From: an uncultured Lachnospiraceae bacterium
GTDB taxonomy: Bacteria; Bacillota; Clostridia; Lachnospirales; Lachnospiraceae
Assembly: GCA_900542015.1 (NCBI GenBank)
Contig: UQLY01000012.1
Location: 1-64,000, forward strand
Direction: 5' to 3'
Length of the DNA stretch: 64,000 bases
The notes below the pieces were generated by a model. The model searched no databases and was not told where the DNA came from. It saw only the letters and a list, made by a program, of their open reading frames with translations. Shown here piece by piece: positions 48,018 to 57,385 of this stretch (position 1 is the stretch's first letter; every line of letters starts with the position of its first letter). The position numbers and the translations under genes were made by a program.

Positions 48018-48872
48018 ATGAGCATGATTAAGACAAAGAAGCTGACATTTGAATATATCCGCAGGGATGAAGAAGGCAATGTGGAAGGGATTACCCGCGC
48101 CGTGGACGAAGTGGACCTGGATATCAAAGAGGGGGATTTTATCGCCATATTGGGGCATAACGGATCGGGGAAATCCACTTTGGCAAAGCATATGAACGCG
48201 ATTTTATCTCCGACGGAAGGAACGATTTATGTAGCTGGGATGGATACCCGGGATGAATCGCATTTATGGGATATTCGCAAAAAGGCAGGTATGGTATTTC
48301 AGAATCCGGACAATCAGATTATCGGACAGATTGTGGAAGAGGATGTGGGATTTGGTCCGGAAAATATGGGAGTTCCTACCAAAGAAATCTGGGAACGGGT
48401 GGAAGAAAGCCTGAAGGCGGTAGGGATGTATGCTTACCGCAAGCACTCGCCCAATAAGCTTTCCGGCGGACAAAAGCAGAGAGTTTCCATTGCCGGCGTA
48501 CTGGCGATGCACCCGAAATGTATTGTATTGGATGAACCGACTGCAATGCTGGACCCTCAGGGACGCAAAGAGGTCATCCGCGCTGTCCGTGCTTTGAATG
48601 ATGTGGAGAAAATCACGGTTATTCTGATTACGCATTATATGGAAGAAGTTGTCTGCGCCGACAAAGTATTTGTCATGGATCAGGGACACATCGAATTGCA
48701 GGGGACGCCGAAGGAAATCTTTTCCCAGGTAGAAAAGCTGCAGAGCCTGAGACTGACGGTGCCGCAGGTAACGCTGCTCGCAGAGGAGTGCAGGAAAGAG
48801 GGAATGCCTTTTCCTGAGGGGATACTGACGGTGGATGAGTTTATGGAGGAATTACAGTGCCTATTATCTTAA
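48018..48872 (+). CDS. ecfA1: ECF transporter ATPase subunit A1
   Basis: 284 residues, ATP-binding subunit of the shared energy-coupling module that drives uptake of vitamins and metals by separate S components. Walker A GHNGSGKST, signature LSGGQKQRVSIAG and Walker B CIVLDEPTAMLDP are intact. It overlaps ecfA2 by 16 bases. Only a weak GATTGGA precedes the ATG. Confidence 0.95.
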   Translation: MSMIKTKKLTFEYIRRDEEGNVEGITRAVDEVDLDIKEGDFIAILGHNGSGKSTLAKHMNAILSPTEGTIYVAGMDTRDESHLWDIRKKAGMVFQNPDNQIIGQIVEEDVGFGPENMGVPTKEIWERVEESLKAVGMYAYRKHSPNKLSGGQKQRVSIAGVLAMHPKCIVLDEPTAMLDPQGRKEVIRAVRALNDVEKITVILITHYMEEVVCADKVFVMDQGHIELQGTPKEIFSQVEKLQSLRLTVPQVTLLAEECRKEGMPFPEGILTVDEFMEELQCLLS

Positions 48873-49732
48873 ATCATGTGAATTGTATTTATGAAGCCGG
48901 AACCGTTATGGAAGTAGCTGCGCTAAAAGATGTAAATCTGGTCATTCCGGACGGTCAGTTTGTGGGGCTGATCGGGCATACGGGTTCGGGGAAGTCCTCT
49001 CTGGTGCAGCATTTAAACGGGTTGATGAAGCCTACAAGCGGCGAGGTATATTTTAACGGAGAGGATATCGCCGACGAGGATTATGATAGAAAGAAATTAA
49101 GGAGCCAGGTGGGATTGGTGTTCCAGTATCCGGAGCATCAGTTGTTTGAGGTGGATGTGTTTTCGGACGTATGCTTCGGACCTAAGAATCTGGGACTTCC
49201 CAAAAAGGAAATAGAGCTTCGGGCATACGAGGCGCTAAAAATGGTAGGGCTGGAGGACGAATATTTCTATCAGTCGCCGTTTGATCTTTCAGGCGGACAG
49301 AAGAGGAGAGTGGCGATAGCGGGAGTCATTGCCATGAAGCCGCAGGTGCTGATTTTGGACGAGCCCACGGCGGGGCTGGACCCCAAAGGAAGGGAAGAGA
49401 TTCTGGAGCTTGTGAAAAGCCTGCATGAAAAAATGGGCATCACGGTTATTCTGGTTTCTCACAGTATGGATGACGTGGCTGATTATGTGGAGCGGATCAT
49501 CGTTATGAACCATGGAGAGGTTGTTTTGGACGATACGCCGAAAGAGGTTTTTTCCCATCGGGAGGAATTGGAAAAAATGGGACTGGCGGTTCCTACGGTA
49601 ACGGAAATCATGGGTAGATGCGTGAAAGCAGGATTGGAGGCAGATCCTTCGGTTACGACCATGGAAGAGGCAAAAAAAGAACTGCTCCGTTTATATGAAA
49701 AGAAACATGCGGCGGACAGGCGGAAAGGATAG
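48857..49732 (+). CDS. ecfA2: ECF transporter ATPase subunit A2
   Basis: 291 residues, second ATPase of the heterodimer. Walker A GHTGSGKSS, signature LSGGQKRRVAIAG, Walker B VLILDEPTAGLDP. Start codon is GTG at 48857, after GGAGGAATTACA, inside ecfA1. Confidence 0.95.
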   Translation: MPIILNHVNCIYEAGTVMEVAALKDVNLVIPDGQFVGLIGHTGSGKSSLVQHLNGLMKPTSGEVYFNGEDIADEDYDRKKLRSQVGLVFQYPEHQLFEVDVFSDVCFGPKNLGLPKKEIELRAYEALKMVGLEDEYFYQSPFDLSGGQKRRVAIAGVIAMKPQVLILDEPTAGLDPKGREEILELVKSLHEKMGITVILVSHSMDDVADYVERIIVMNHGEVVLDDTPKEVFSHREELEKMGLAVPTVTEIMGRCVKAGLEADPSVTTMEEAKKELLRLYEKKHAADRRKG

Positions 49733-49738
49733 ACGAAC

Positions 49739-50563
49739 ATGCTGCGGGATATTACATTAGGACAATATTATCAGACAGATTCGCCGATACACAGGATGGA
49801 CCCAAGAGTCAAGCTGATCGGAACCATCGTCTATATTGTTACCTTGTTTCTATATCGTAATTTAACGATTTATTTGATTGCGTTGCTGTTTCTGGCGGCG
49901 GTTGTAAAGATTTCCAGGGTTCCTCTGTCCTTTATTTTAAGAGGATTGAAAACCATTATGATATTGTTGATGATTACGGCGCTGTTTAACCTGTTTCTGA
50001 CGCAGGGAGAGCCGATTATATCCTTTTGGAAATTTTCGCTGACCTGGGAAGGCGTTTTCAATGCGTTCTATCTGTGCGTCAGATTAATTTTTCTGATTGT
50101 AGGATCTTCGCTGATGACGTTGACTACGACGCCGAACCAGTTGACGGACGGATTGGAAAGCCTGTTGGGACCTTTGAAAAAAATAAAGGTGCCCGTTCAT
50201 GAAATGGCGATGGTAATGTCCATTGCCCTGCGTTTTATTCCTATTCTAATGGAAGAGACGGATAAGATCATGAAGGCGCAGATGGCAAGAGGTGCGGAAT
50301 TTGACAGTGGAAACCTGATCAAAAAAGTAAAAGCGCTGGTACCGTTGCTGGTGCCGTTGTTTGTATCGGCGTTCCGGCGCGCTAACGATCTTGCGATGGC
50401 GATGGAGGCAAGATGTTACCAGGGAGGAGAGGGACGGACAAAAATGAAGCCCCTTCGATATCATAAAGTGGATGGTTGCGGCTTTGCGGTTTTGGGTGTT
50501 TATTTTGCGACAGCCGTAGTTTTGGGAAAGCTGTTTCCGCTTAATCTGATTATATTAAAATAA
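49739..50563 (+). CDS. ecfT: ECF transporter transmembrane subunit T
   Basis: 274 residues with about six membrane helices and two coupling motifs, MARGAEF and MEARCYQG, which contact the ATPases. It links EcfA1/A2 to S subunits encoded elsewhere. It starts 6 bases after ecfA2; the AAAGGA site is at the ecfA2 end. Confidence 0.95.
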   Translation: MLRDITLGQYYQTDSPIHRMDPRVKLIGTIVYIVTLFLYRNLTIYLIALLFLAAVVKISRVPLSFILRGLKTIMILLMITALFNLFLTQGEPIISFWKFSLTWEGVFNAFYLCVRLIFLIVGSSLMTLTTTPNQLTDGLESLLGPLKKIKVPVHEMAMVMSIALRFIPILMEETDKIMKAQMARGAEFDSGNLIKKVKALVPLLVPLFVSAFRRANDLAMAMEARCYQGGEGRTKMKPLRYHKVDGCGFAVLGVYFATAVVLGKLFPLNLIILK

Positions 50564-50623
50564 GAAGGGGAGCCGGCTGAATTTTCGTTGCGGGAAAGAA
50601 AGGCAGAAAAGAGATCGCAGGTT

Positions 50624-51373
50624 ATGAAACGGATTATGCTGACGGTTGCCTATGACGGCACCAATTATAACGGCTGGCAGGTGCAGCCTAACGGGATTAC
50701 CATTGAGGGACAATTGAATAAGGCGTTATCTGAACTTCTCGGAGAAGAGATTGCGGTTATCGGCGCCAGCAGAACCGATGCGGGCGTACATGCCCTTTGC
50801 AATATTGCCGTTTTTGATACGGAAACAAAGATCGCACCGGAGAAGATTGCCCCGGCGCTCAATGCAAGACTGCCGGAGGATATCCGCATTCAGGCTTCCG
50901 TACAGGTAGCGGACGATTTCCATCCCCGCCGCTGTAATACGCGCAAAACCTATGAATATCGCATTTATATGGGAAAATATGAGAATCCCATCGGCAGGCA
51001 ATACGCTCATTTTGTCTATGTTCCGCTGGATGTGGAAAAAATGCAGCGGGCGGCGGATTATCTGGTGGGAGAACATGATTTTAAGAGTTTTTGCGTGGCA
51101 AAGGCGCAGGTGCTTACCACAATCCGCACCATCTATGAGGCAAAGGTCAGAAAGGAAGGTCCCTACCTGATCTTTCGCATTTCCGGCAGCGGGTTTTTAT
51201 TTAATATGGTAAGAATTATTATGGGGACTCTCTTGGAAGTGGGCAGAGGCAATCTGGAACCGGAAAAGATGCAGACGATTCTCGAAGCAAAGGATCGTCA
51301 GGCAGCAGGACCTACCGCCCCGGCGAGAGGATTAACATTAGTGGATTTCCAATTTTGTGAAAAAATTTGTTGA
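50624..51373 (+). CDS. truA: tRNA pseudouridine38-40 synthase
   Basis: 249 residues. It converts uridines 38-40 in the tRNA anticodon arm. The catalytic Asp is in GASRTDAGVHA. MLTVAYDGTNYNGWQVQPNG marks the true N terminus, so ATG 50624 is preferred to 50588. The stop codon overlaps the -35 box of the rplM promoter. Confidence 0.96.
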   Translation: MKRIMLTVAYDGTNYNGWQVQPNGITIEGQLNKALSELLGEEIAVIGASRTDAGVHALCNIAVFDTETKIAPEKIAPALNARLPEDIRIQASVQVADDFHPRRCNTRKTYEYRIYMGKYENPIGRQYAHFVYVPLDVEKMQRAADYLVGEHDFKSFCVAKAQVLTTIRTIYEAKVRKEGPYLIFRISGSGFLFNMVRIIMGTLLEVGRGNLEPEKMQTILEAKDRQAAGPTAPARGLTLVDFQFCEKIC

Positions 51374-51398
51374 CACACCAGGATGTGTATAATATAAT
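51370..51398 (+). promoter_or_regulatory. Promoter of rplM-rpsI
   Basis: TTGACA (51370-51375), 17 bases, TATAAT (51393-51398), a consensus SigA promoter. The -35 box includes the truA stop codon. Confidence 0.85.
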
Positions 51399-51401
51399 AA
51401 T

Positions 51402-51545
51402 TCACAGTGGCGACATATGATGGAGTCTGTCCAAAGCCCCGGAAAGACCGTCAGTGCCGCAAAAGAATTTCCCGATTTCCGATTAGCCCCGGAGGGAAAG
51501 CAGAACTTAGTAATCCATTGATAAATACTTTTTGGAGGTAACACG
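51402..51545 (+). promoter_or_regulatory. L13-type leader before rplM (candidate)
   Basis: About 140 untranslated bases. TTTCCC (51468-51473) pairs with GGGAAA (51494-51499), and GCCCCGG occurs twice, at 51436 and 51486. An L13 leader is known upstream of rplM in Firmicutes; I place this here by position, not by matching the model. Confidence 0.5.
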
Positions 51546-51974
51546 ATGAAAACATTTATGGCTAGTCCGGCTACGATTGATAGAAAATGGTATGTAGTAG
51601 ACGCTACTGATATGACATTAGGACGTTTAGCTTCTGAAGTTGCTAAAGTTTTAAGAGGAAAAAATAAACCGATCTTCACACCTCACATTGATACGGGTGA
51701 CAACGTAATTGTTATCAACGCTGAGAAGATCAAAGTAACTGGTAAGAAATTAGATCAGAAGATTTATTATCATCACTCTGATTATGTAGGCGGAATGAAA
51801 GAGGCTACATTAAAAGAGAAATTGGAAAAGAGACCGGAACAGGTTATCGAACTTGCTGTGAAAGGCATGCTTCCCAAAGGACCTTTAGGAAGACAGATGT
51901 TTAAGAAGCTTCATGTATACGCAGGACCTGATCACAAGCATGCAGCTCAGAAACCTGAAGTATTAACATTTTAA
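51546..51974 (+). CDS. rplM: Ribosomal protein L13
   Basis: 142-residue early 50S assembly protein. WYVVDATDMTLGRLASEVAK and GPLGRQMFKKLHVYAGPDHK are canonical. GGAGG lies 7 bases before the ATG. Confidence 0.98.
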   Translation: MKTFMASPATIDRKWYVVDATDMTLGRLASEVAKVLRGKNKPIFTPHIDTGDNVIVINAEKIKVTGKKLDQKIYYHHSDYVGGMKEATLKEKLEKRPEQVIELAVKGMLPKGPLGRQMFKKLHVYAGPDHKHAAQKPEVLTF

Positions 51975-52003
51975 TGAAAGGAACTTGAAAGGAGAAAATT
52001 AAA

Positions 52004-52402
52004 ATGGCTAAAGCAGCAGAAAGATATCATGGAACGGGAAGAAGAAAAAAATCCATCGCAAGAGTTTATTTGACACCCGGAAAAGGTAATATCACAATTA
52101 ACAAAAGAGGGATTGACGATTATTTCGGACTTGAAACATTAAAAGTTATCGTTCGTCAGCCTTTGGTAGCTACGGATAATGTAGATAAATTTGACGTATT
52201 GGTAAACGTAAAGGGCGGCGGCTATACAGGTCAGGCTGGTGCAATCAGACACGGTATTGCGAGAGCATTGCTGACAGTTGATGCAGATTACAGACCTACC
52301 CTGAAGAAAGCAGGCTACTTAACTCGTGACCCTCGTATGAAAGAGAGAAAGAAATACGGTCTCAAAGCAGCGCGTCGTGCACCTCAGTTCAGCAAGAGAT
52401 AA
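52004..52402 (+). CDS. rpsI: Ribosomal protein S9
   Basis: 132-residue 30S head protein; its C-terminal RRAPQFSKR tail touches P-site tRNA. YHGTGRRKKSIARVYLTPG is canonical. It follows rplM by 29 bases. Confidence 0.98.
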   Translation: MAKAAERYHGTGRRKKSIARVYLTPGKGNITINKRGIDDYFGLETLKVIVRQPLVATDNVDKFDVLVNVKGGGYTGQAGAIRHGIARALLTVDADYRPTLKKAGYLTRDPRMKERKKYGLKAARRAPQFSKR

Positions 52403-52428
52403 TCTTAAACAGGATAAAAGAATTTATG

Positions 52429-52464
52429 AACCCCTTGAAAATCCAGTATTTTCAGGGGTTTTTC
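52429..52464 (+). terminator. Terminator of rplM-rpsI
   Basis: AACCCCT pairs with AGGGGTT and GAAAAT pairs with ATTTTC inside it, followed by TTTC. It lies 27 bases after rpsI. Confidence 0.85.
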
Positions 52465-52501
52465 TATATGATTTAATTTGGTCAGGATGCTGGAAAAAGT
52501 C

Positions 52502-52530
52502 TTTTACTGTTATTGGTAATGGGATATAAT
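52502..52530 (+). promoter_or_regulatory. Promoter of the nitroreductase-like gene
   Basis: TATAAT (52525-52530) is strong; TTTTAC 17 bases upstream (52502-52507) is a weak -35 box. The start codon is 57 bases later. Confidence 0.45.
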
Positions 52531-52587
52531 GGTCAAAGGTACAATCATTATACCATAAGACTTGCGAATAAGAAGGAGATCCCCAAA

Positions 52588-53178
52588 GTGTCAGAAGCAA
52601 TCTATACACGACGCAGTATCAGAAACTATACAGATGAAACAATATCACAAAATATAATTGAACAGATTATAGATGCGGGCAGGGTGGCGCCATCTGCTAA
52701 GAACCGCCAGCCGTGGAAATATCTTGTATATCGTGGAGAGGAAAAAGACAAATTACTTGGAATTATGAAAAAAGGTATTGATCAGGAAGAAATCAATCCA
52801 AGACTCCCATTGTCGGGACACGGACTTCCGGATGCCCGGAATACACTTCGGATTATGGAAACGGCGCCAGTCGTAATCCTTGTTCTTAATACGAATGGGA
52901 AATCTCCCTTTGTACAACTGGATGTTGACAACCGCTTTACGGAAATGAATGATCTTTTGTCCATAGGCGCGTCGATAGAGAATATGCTGCTTAAGGCGGA
53001 GAAATTAGATATAGGAACATTGTGGATTGGCAATACCTGTTTTGCATATCAGGAATTGACCGCGTATATTGGAACCACAGACGAACTGGTAGGTGCAGTT
53101 GCTTTAGGGTATAAAGCAGAGTATCCCTCTATGCGTCCGAGAAAGAAAATGGAAGATATTGCGGAGTACAGGGGTTAG
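52588..53178 (+). CDS. Nitroreductase family protein
   Basis: 196-residue FMN-dependent reductase. It begins VSEAIYTRRSIRNYTDETIS, with FMN phosphate-binding RVAPSAKNRQPWKYLV (P-S-A-K-N-x-Q-P-W) and LWIGNTCFAY. The frame extends to 52513 with no ribosome-binding site, while GTG 52588 lies 10 bases after AAGGAG, so GTG is chosen. Single gene with its own promoter. Confidence 0.88.
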   Translation: MSEAIYTRRSIRNYTDETISQNIIEQIIDAGRVAPSAKNRQPWKYLVYRGEEKDKLLGIMKKGIDQEEINPRLPLSGHGLPDARNTLRIMETAPVVILVLNTNGKSPFVQLDVDNRFTEMNDLLSIGASIENMLLKAEKLDIGTLWIGNTCFAYQELTAYIGTTDELVGAVALGYKAEYPSMRPRKKMEDIAEYRG

Positions 53179-53256
53179 AGAAAAGAAAGTTCGGTCAGGC
53201 ACGCAAAGGACCGGGAAGAGGAGTATCCGAAAGGCGTGACCGGAAAACGGATTTTG

Positions 53257-53286
53257 TTGCATCAAGGCGATATTACAGTGTATAAT
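53257..53286 (+). promoter_or_regulatory. Promoter of the PurF-like gene
   Basis: TTGCAT (53257-53262), 18 bases, TATAAT (53281-53286), 72 bases before the ATG. Confidence 0.6.
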
Positions 53287-53357
53287 AAATTTCGTGGCGG
53301 ATACGCCGCCGCAAAGAGTTTTTAAGGATAGAAAAAGATTGGAAAGAGGATTGAAGC

Positions 53358-54764
53358 ATGGGCGGATTTTTTGGCGTTGCATCGAAGCAGGACTGCGTAT
53401 TTGATTTATTTTTCGGGATTGACTACCATTCCCATCTGGGAACCAGACGAGGCGGAATGACAGTATACGGACAGGACGGGTTTAACCGTGCCATTCATAA
53501 TATTGAAAACGCGCCGTTTCGGACTAAGTTTGACAAGGATGTTAATGAAATGCACGGCAATATGGGGATAGGCTGTATTTCCGACTATGAGCCGCAGCCT
53601 TTACTGGTCCGCTCTCATCACGGCACTTATGCCATTACGACGGTTAGCAAGATCAATAATACGGATGAGCTGATCAAAGGATTGTTTGATACGGGACATG
53701 CTCATTTTTTGGAAATGAGCGGCGGAGAGATCAACGCTACGGAGTTAATCGCAGCTTTGATCAATCAGAAGGAAAATCTCATTGAAGGAATCAGGTATGC
53801 GCTGGAAGCGGTGGACGGTTCGCTGTCTTTGTTGCTCATGAATAAGCAGGGCATTTATGCGGCGAGGGATAGATACGGCAGAACGCCTGTTGTCATTGGC
53901 AGGAAAGAAGACGCTTTTTGTGCTTCTTTTGAAAATTTCGCCTATAAAAATCTGGGCTACTCCGACTATAAGGAATTGGGACCGGGGGAGATCGTCGTAA
54001 TTGACGATCATAGCTGTAGGACGCTGGTACATCCCAATAAAGATATGAAGATTTGCACCTTCCTCTGGGTTTACTACGGGTATCCTGCAAGCAGCTACGA
54101 GGGAATCAGCGTAGAGCAGATGCGTTACAACTGCGGCGCGAAAATGGCGCAAAGGGATCATGTGCATCCCGACATTGTGGCGGGCGTGCCGGATTCCGGC
54201 ACCGCTCATGCCGTAGGATATGCGAATGAGTCGGGCGTGCCTTTTTCGAGACCGTTTATCAAATATACGCCTACATGGCCGCGTTCCTTTATGCCCACCA
54301 TGCAGAGCAAACGAAATCTGATTGCAAAAATGAAGTTGCTTGCCGTGGACGAGCTGATCAAGGATAAGAGCCTTTTGTTAATTGATGATTCCATTGTCAG
54401 AGGAACACAGCTGAGGGAGACGACGGAGTTTCTTTATCAGAGCGGGGCGAAGGAGGTCCATATCCGTCCGGCTTGCCCGCCCTTGCTGTTCGGATGTAAA
54501 TATCTGAATTTTTCCCGTTCTTCCTCGGAAATGGATCTGATCGCCAGACGCGTAATTGAACGTCTGGAAAACGGGAATGTGACGGAGGAGGTTTTAAAGG
54601 AATATGCCGATCCCGAATCTGAAAAGTACGAAAATATGGTGGAGGAAATCCGTAAGGAACTGAACTTTACTTCTTTAAGATATAACAGACTGGACGATAT
54701 GCTGGACGCCACAGGGCTTGAGCGGTGCAAGCTTTGTACCTACTGTTGGGACGGACAGGAGTAA
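53358..54764 (+). CDS. Amidophosphoribosyltransferase-like protein lacking the nucleophile Cys
   Basis: 468 residues with the two-domain plan of PurF: N-terminal glutaminase-like domain and C-terminal phosphoribosyltransferase domain. The PRPP loop LLLIDDSIVRGTQL is intact, and a C-terminal CKLCTYC resembles the iron-sulfur ligands of Bacillus-type PurF. However, the N terminus reads MGGFFGVAS where PurF has MCGIxGI, so the catalytic Cys is Gly and glutamine hydrolysis should be lost. It is probably a divergent paralogue, perhaps ammonia-using or regulatory, not the purine enzyme. ATG 53358 follows GGAAAGAGGATTGAAGC. Confidence 0.85.
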   Translation: MGGFFGVASKQDCVFDLFFGIDYHSHLGTRRGGMTVYGQDGFNRAIHNIENAPFRTKFDKDVNEMHGNMGIGCISDYEPQPLLVRSHHGTYAITTVSKINNTDELIKGLFDTGHAHFLEMSGGEINATELIAALINQKENLIEGIRYALEAVDGSLSLLLMNKQGIYAARDRYGRTPVVIGRKEDAFCASFENFAYKNLGYSDYKELGPGEIVVIDDHSCRTLVHPNKDMKICTFLWVYYGYPASSYEGISVEQMRYNCGAKMAQRDHVHPDIVAGVPDSGTAHAVGYANESGVPFSRPFIKYTPTWPRSFMPTMQSKRNLIAKMKLLAVDELIKDKSLLLIDDSIVRGTQLRETTEFLYQSGAKEVHIRPACPPLLFGCKYLNFSRSSSEMDLIARRVIERLENGNVTEEVLKEYADPESEKYENMVEEIRKELNFTSLRYNRLDDMLDATGLERCKLCTYCWDGQE

Positions 54765-54868
54765 AACGGAATATAAGTACGGTATGCCCGAAACGGGATG
54801 GGGAATCGGCGCTTTGTGTTGATGAAGGCGGTATCATCTGCATATATTGAAACAAAAAGGATTTCTAT

Positions 54869-56008
54869 ATGGAGATTTATGTTGTAAAAGCGGGAGATAC
54901 CGTGGATTCTATTGCGGCGGAAAACGGCGTGCCGGTGGATACGATTCTGTATAACAATCAAATAGAGTATCCGTATGAGCTTGCTGTGGGGCAGGCTCTG
55001 TTGTTGAACGGCGGGATTTACAGACAGGAGCGTAAGAGCGTCGAGACAAACGGATATGCGTACCCGTTTATCGGGGAAGACGTTTTGGAAGAAACGCTGC
55101 CTTATCTTACCCAATTATCGGTTTTTTCTTATGGCTTTACGTTAGAGGGAGAGCTGCTTTATCCTGAGCCGGATGATACCTTTATGATCAGGATGGCGTA
55201 TGAAAAAGGCGCATATCCCGTGCTGACCCTGACGCCTTTCGGACCGGAAGGACGGTTCAGCAATTTTTTGATCAACCGCATCGTTCATGATGCGGCGGCG
55301 CAGGAAAGGCTGATTGCGGAACTGGAACAGACGGTAACGGAAAAGGGCTTCCAGGGCGTGGATATTGATTTTGAATATATTCTGGCGGAGGACCGGATTG
55401 CCTTTGCGGACTTTGTAAGAAATGTGAGGACGGCAATGAACGGGATCGGCTGTTTTGTTTCGGTTGCGCTGGCGCCGAAGACTTCAGACGATCAGCCGGG
55501 ACTATTATATGCGGGCAAGGATTATGCTCTTTTGGGAGAAGCCGCGGATAAGGTATTGCTGATGACTTACGAATGGGGTTATACCTACGGACCGCCTATG
55601 GCGGTAGCGCCGTTAAACAAAGTGCGCGAAGTCGTGGAATATGCCGTGACGCGCATTCCTCCGTACAAAATCAGTCTGGGAATCCCCAATTACGGTTATG
55701 ACTGGACGCTGCCTTTTGTGCGGGGAGAGACGGCGGCAACGACCATCGGCAATATAGAGGCGGTACAGATTGCCATTGCTAACGGAGCGCAAATACAGTT
55801 TGATCCTGTCGCCGCGTCTCCTTATTTTCGTTATATCCAGGACGGACTGGAGCATGAGGTCTGGTTTGAGGATGTGCGGAGCATGGAAGCAAAATTCAAT
55901 CTGGTACAGGAGTTTGATCTGCGGGGGATGGGCTATTGGCAGATTATGAAGTTGTTTCGCGCTAACTGGCTGTTGTTGGCGGATCGTTTTTGGATTGTAA
56001 AGCATTAG
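54869..56008 (+). CDS. LysM plus GH18 glycoside hydrolase (YaaH/SleL-like)
   Basis: 379 residues. One N-terminal LysM (MEIYVVKAGDTVDSIAAENG, about 1-48) binds peptidoglycan or chitin-like glycan; a GH18 barrel follows. The catalytic motif DxxDxDxE is represented by GVDIDFEYI with the acid Glu. No signal peptide is visible, as in spore-cortex YaaH/SleL proteins, so a role in spore germination or coat is likely but inferred. It starts 104 bases after the PurF-like gene and ends 10 before the radical SAM gene. Confidence 0.88.
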   Translation: MEIYVVKAGDTVDSIAAENGVPVDTILYNNQIEYPYELAVGQALLLNGGIYRQERKSVETNGYAYPFIGEDVLEETLPYLTQLSVFSYGFTLEGELLYPEPDDTFMIRMAYEKGAYPVLTLTPFGPEGRFSNFLINRIVHDAAAQERLIAELEQTVTEKGFQGVDIDFEYILAEDRIAFADFVRNVRTAMNGIGCFVSVALAPKTSDDQPGLLYAGKDYALLGEAADKVLLMTYEWGYTYGPPMAVAPLNKVREVVEYAVTRIPPYKISLGIPNYGYDWTLPFVRGETAATTIGNIEAVQIAIANGAQIQFDPVAASPYFRYIQDGLEHEVWFEDVRSMEAKFNLVQEFDLRGMGYWQIMKLFRANWLLLADRFWIVKH

Positions 56009-56018
56009 AGGATAACAA

Positions 56019-57353
56019 ATGATTATAAAACTCATACAGCCTCATATGCAGATGAGACCGATGGATACAAAATTAAAGACGAGAATGGCGCCGTCGTTAG
56101 GACTTTTGACCATTGCGAATATGCTGGAAAAGGAGCACAGGGTCATACTGACCAATGAAAATGTGGAGCCCATTGATTTTGAAGAGGACGTAGACGTTGT
56201 GGGGATTACCGTTACCGTTGATGTGATGCCGCGCGCCGCAGAGATCGCGAAGCGGTTCCGGCAAAAGGGAATCCCCGTTGTTGCCGGCGGGATACATATT
56301 ACGGCGTGTCCCGATACGGACGCCTTTGACGCTTTGTGCATCGGGATTGCGGAAAAGACCTGGCCGGCGATAATCCGGGATCTACAGGCGGGGAAGCTGC
56401 AAAAGATCTATCGTTGTGAAGGTGCTGTCAGGGGTGAGGATCTCGTCGCCCCGGCGTATCATCTGATTGACCGGAGTCAGTATTTATATTGCAATGTGAT
56501 CAGCACCAGCAGAGGTTGTCCGTTTCAATGCGACTTTTGTTATAACAGTTGCGGCGGTTACAAGAATTTTTATGTAAACCGACCGGTGGAAGATGTCATA
56601 GAAGATATCAAACGGATCAACAAAAAGCATGTGATGTTTATAGACGACAACTTTATCGGGAATCCAAAGTGGACCGAAGAATTTGTACAGGCAATTAAGC
56701 CTATGAAGTTAAAATGGAATGCAGCGGTTTCCGCAAACATCGTGGACATGCCAAAGCTTTTGGACGAAATGGCGGCTTCCGGCTGTCAAAGCCTCTTTAT
56801 CGGGTTTGAGAGTTTAAATGAAAAGGCGCTGGCAAACGTACATAAGGGACAAAATCAGATTGAAAAATACGAGCGGCTTGTGGAGGCGCTCCATTCCAGA
56901 GGGATTATGATCAACGCCAGCTTTGTATTCGGCTTGGACGAAGACGACGCATCTACTTTTGAGAAGACGGTGGACTGGATCGTGAAGCACAAAATTGAGA
57001 CGGTAACCTCCCATATCTTAACGCCCTACCCGGGAACGGAGGTTTATCAAAGGTTTCAGGAAAGCGGCAGGATCATCGATGAGGATCTTTCCCATTACAA
57101 CACGGCGCATGTGGTTTTTCAGCCGGCGAACATGACGCGCGAGGAGCTGTATGAAGGGTATTTGAGAGTATACCGGGAGGTATATTCCTTTCAAAACATT
57201 TTGCGCCGGTGTCCGGAAAGCCGTAAGCAGCGCATTCCCTATTTTCTGTTCAATTTCTTTTATCGGAAGTACGGAAAATTTACGGAAAAGCTGTGTGAAC
57301 TGATTACCTATGAACGAATAGGACGGATTGCAGAAAAATGGTCTTATCATTGA
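56019..57353 (+). CDS. B12-binding domain radical SAM protein
   Basis: 444 residues. An N-terminal cobalamin-binding-like Rossmann domain (about 1-130, APSLGLLTIANMLEKEHRV) is followed by a radical SAM barrel with CPFQCDFC (CxxxCxxC cluster) and an MFIDDNFIGNP segment typical of this class. It probably performs a methylation or other radical reaction; substrate unknown. It follows the GH18 gene by 10 bases and is likely co-transcribed. Confidence 0.88.
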   Translation: MIIKLIQPHMQMRPMDTKLKTRMAPSLGLLTIANMLEKEHRVILTNENVEPIDFEEDVDVVGITVTVDVMPRAAEIAKRFRQKGIPVVAGGIHITACPDTDAFDALCIGIAEKTWPAIIRDLQAGKLQKIYRCEGAVRGEDLVAPAYHLIDRSQYLYCNVISTSRGCPFQCDFCYNSCGGYKNFYVNRPVEDVIEDIKRINKKHVMFIDDNFIGNPKWTEEFVQAIKPMKLKWNAAVSANIVDMPKLLDEMAASGCQSLFIGFESLNEKALANVHKGQNQIEKYERLVEALHSRGIMINASFVFGLDEDDASTFEKTVDWIVKHKIETVTSHILTPYPGTEVYQRFQESGRIIDEDLSHYNTAHVVFQPANMTREELYEGYLRVYREVYSFQNILRRCPESRKQRIPYFLFNFFYRKYGKFTEKLCELITYERIGRIAEKWSYH

Positions 57354-57385
57354 CGCGCACTCCGGCTGGAGAGAGAAGCAAAAAG

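Noticed and set aside
53358..54764. Plain annotation as the purine biosynthesis enzyme PurF
   Set aside because: The catalytic N-terminal Cys is missing and no purine genes are adjacent, so the usual name would mislead.
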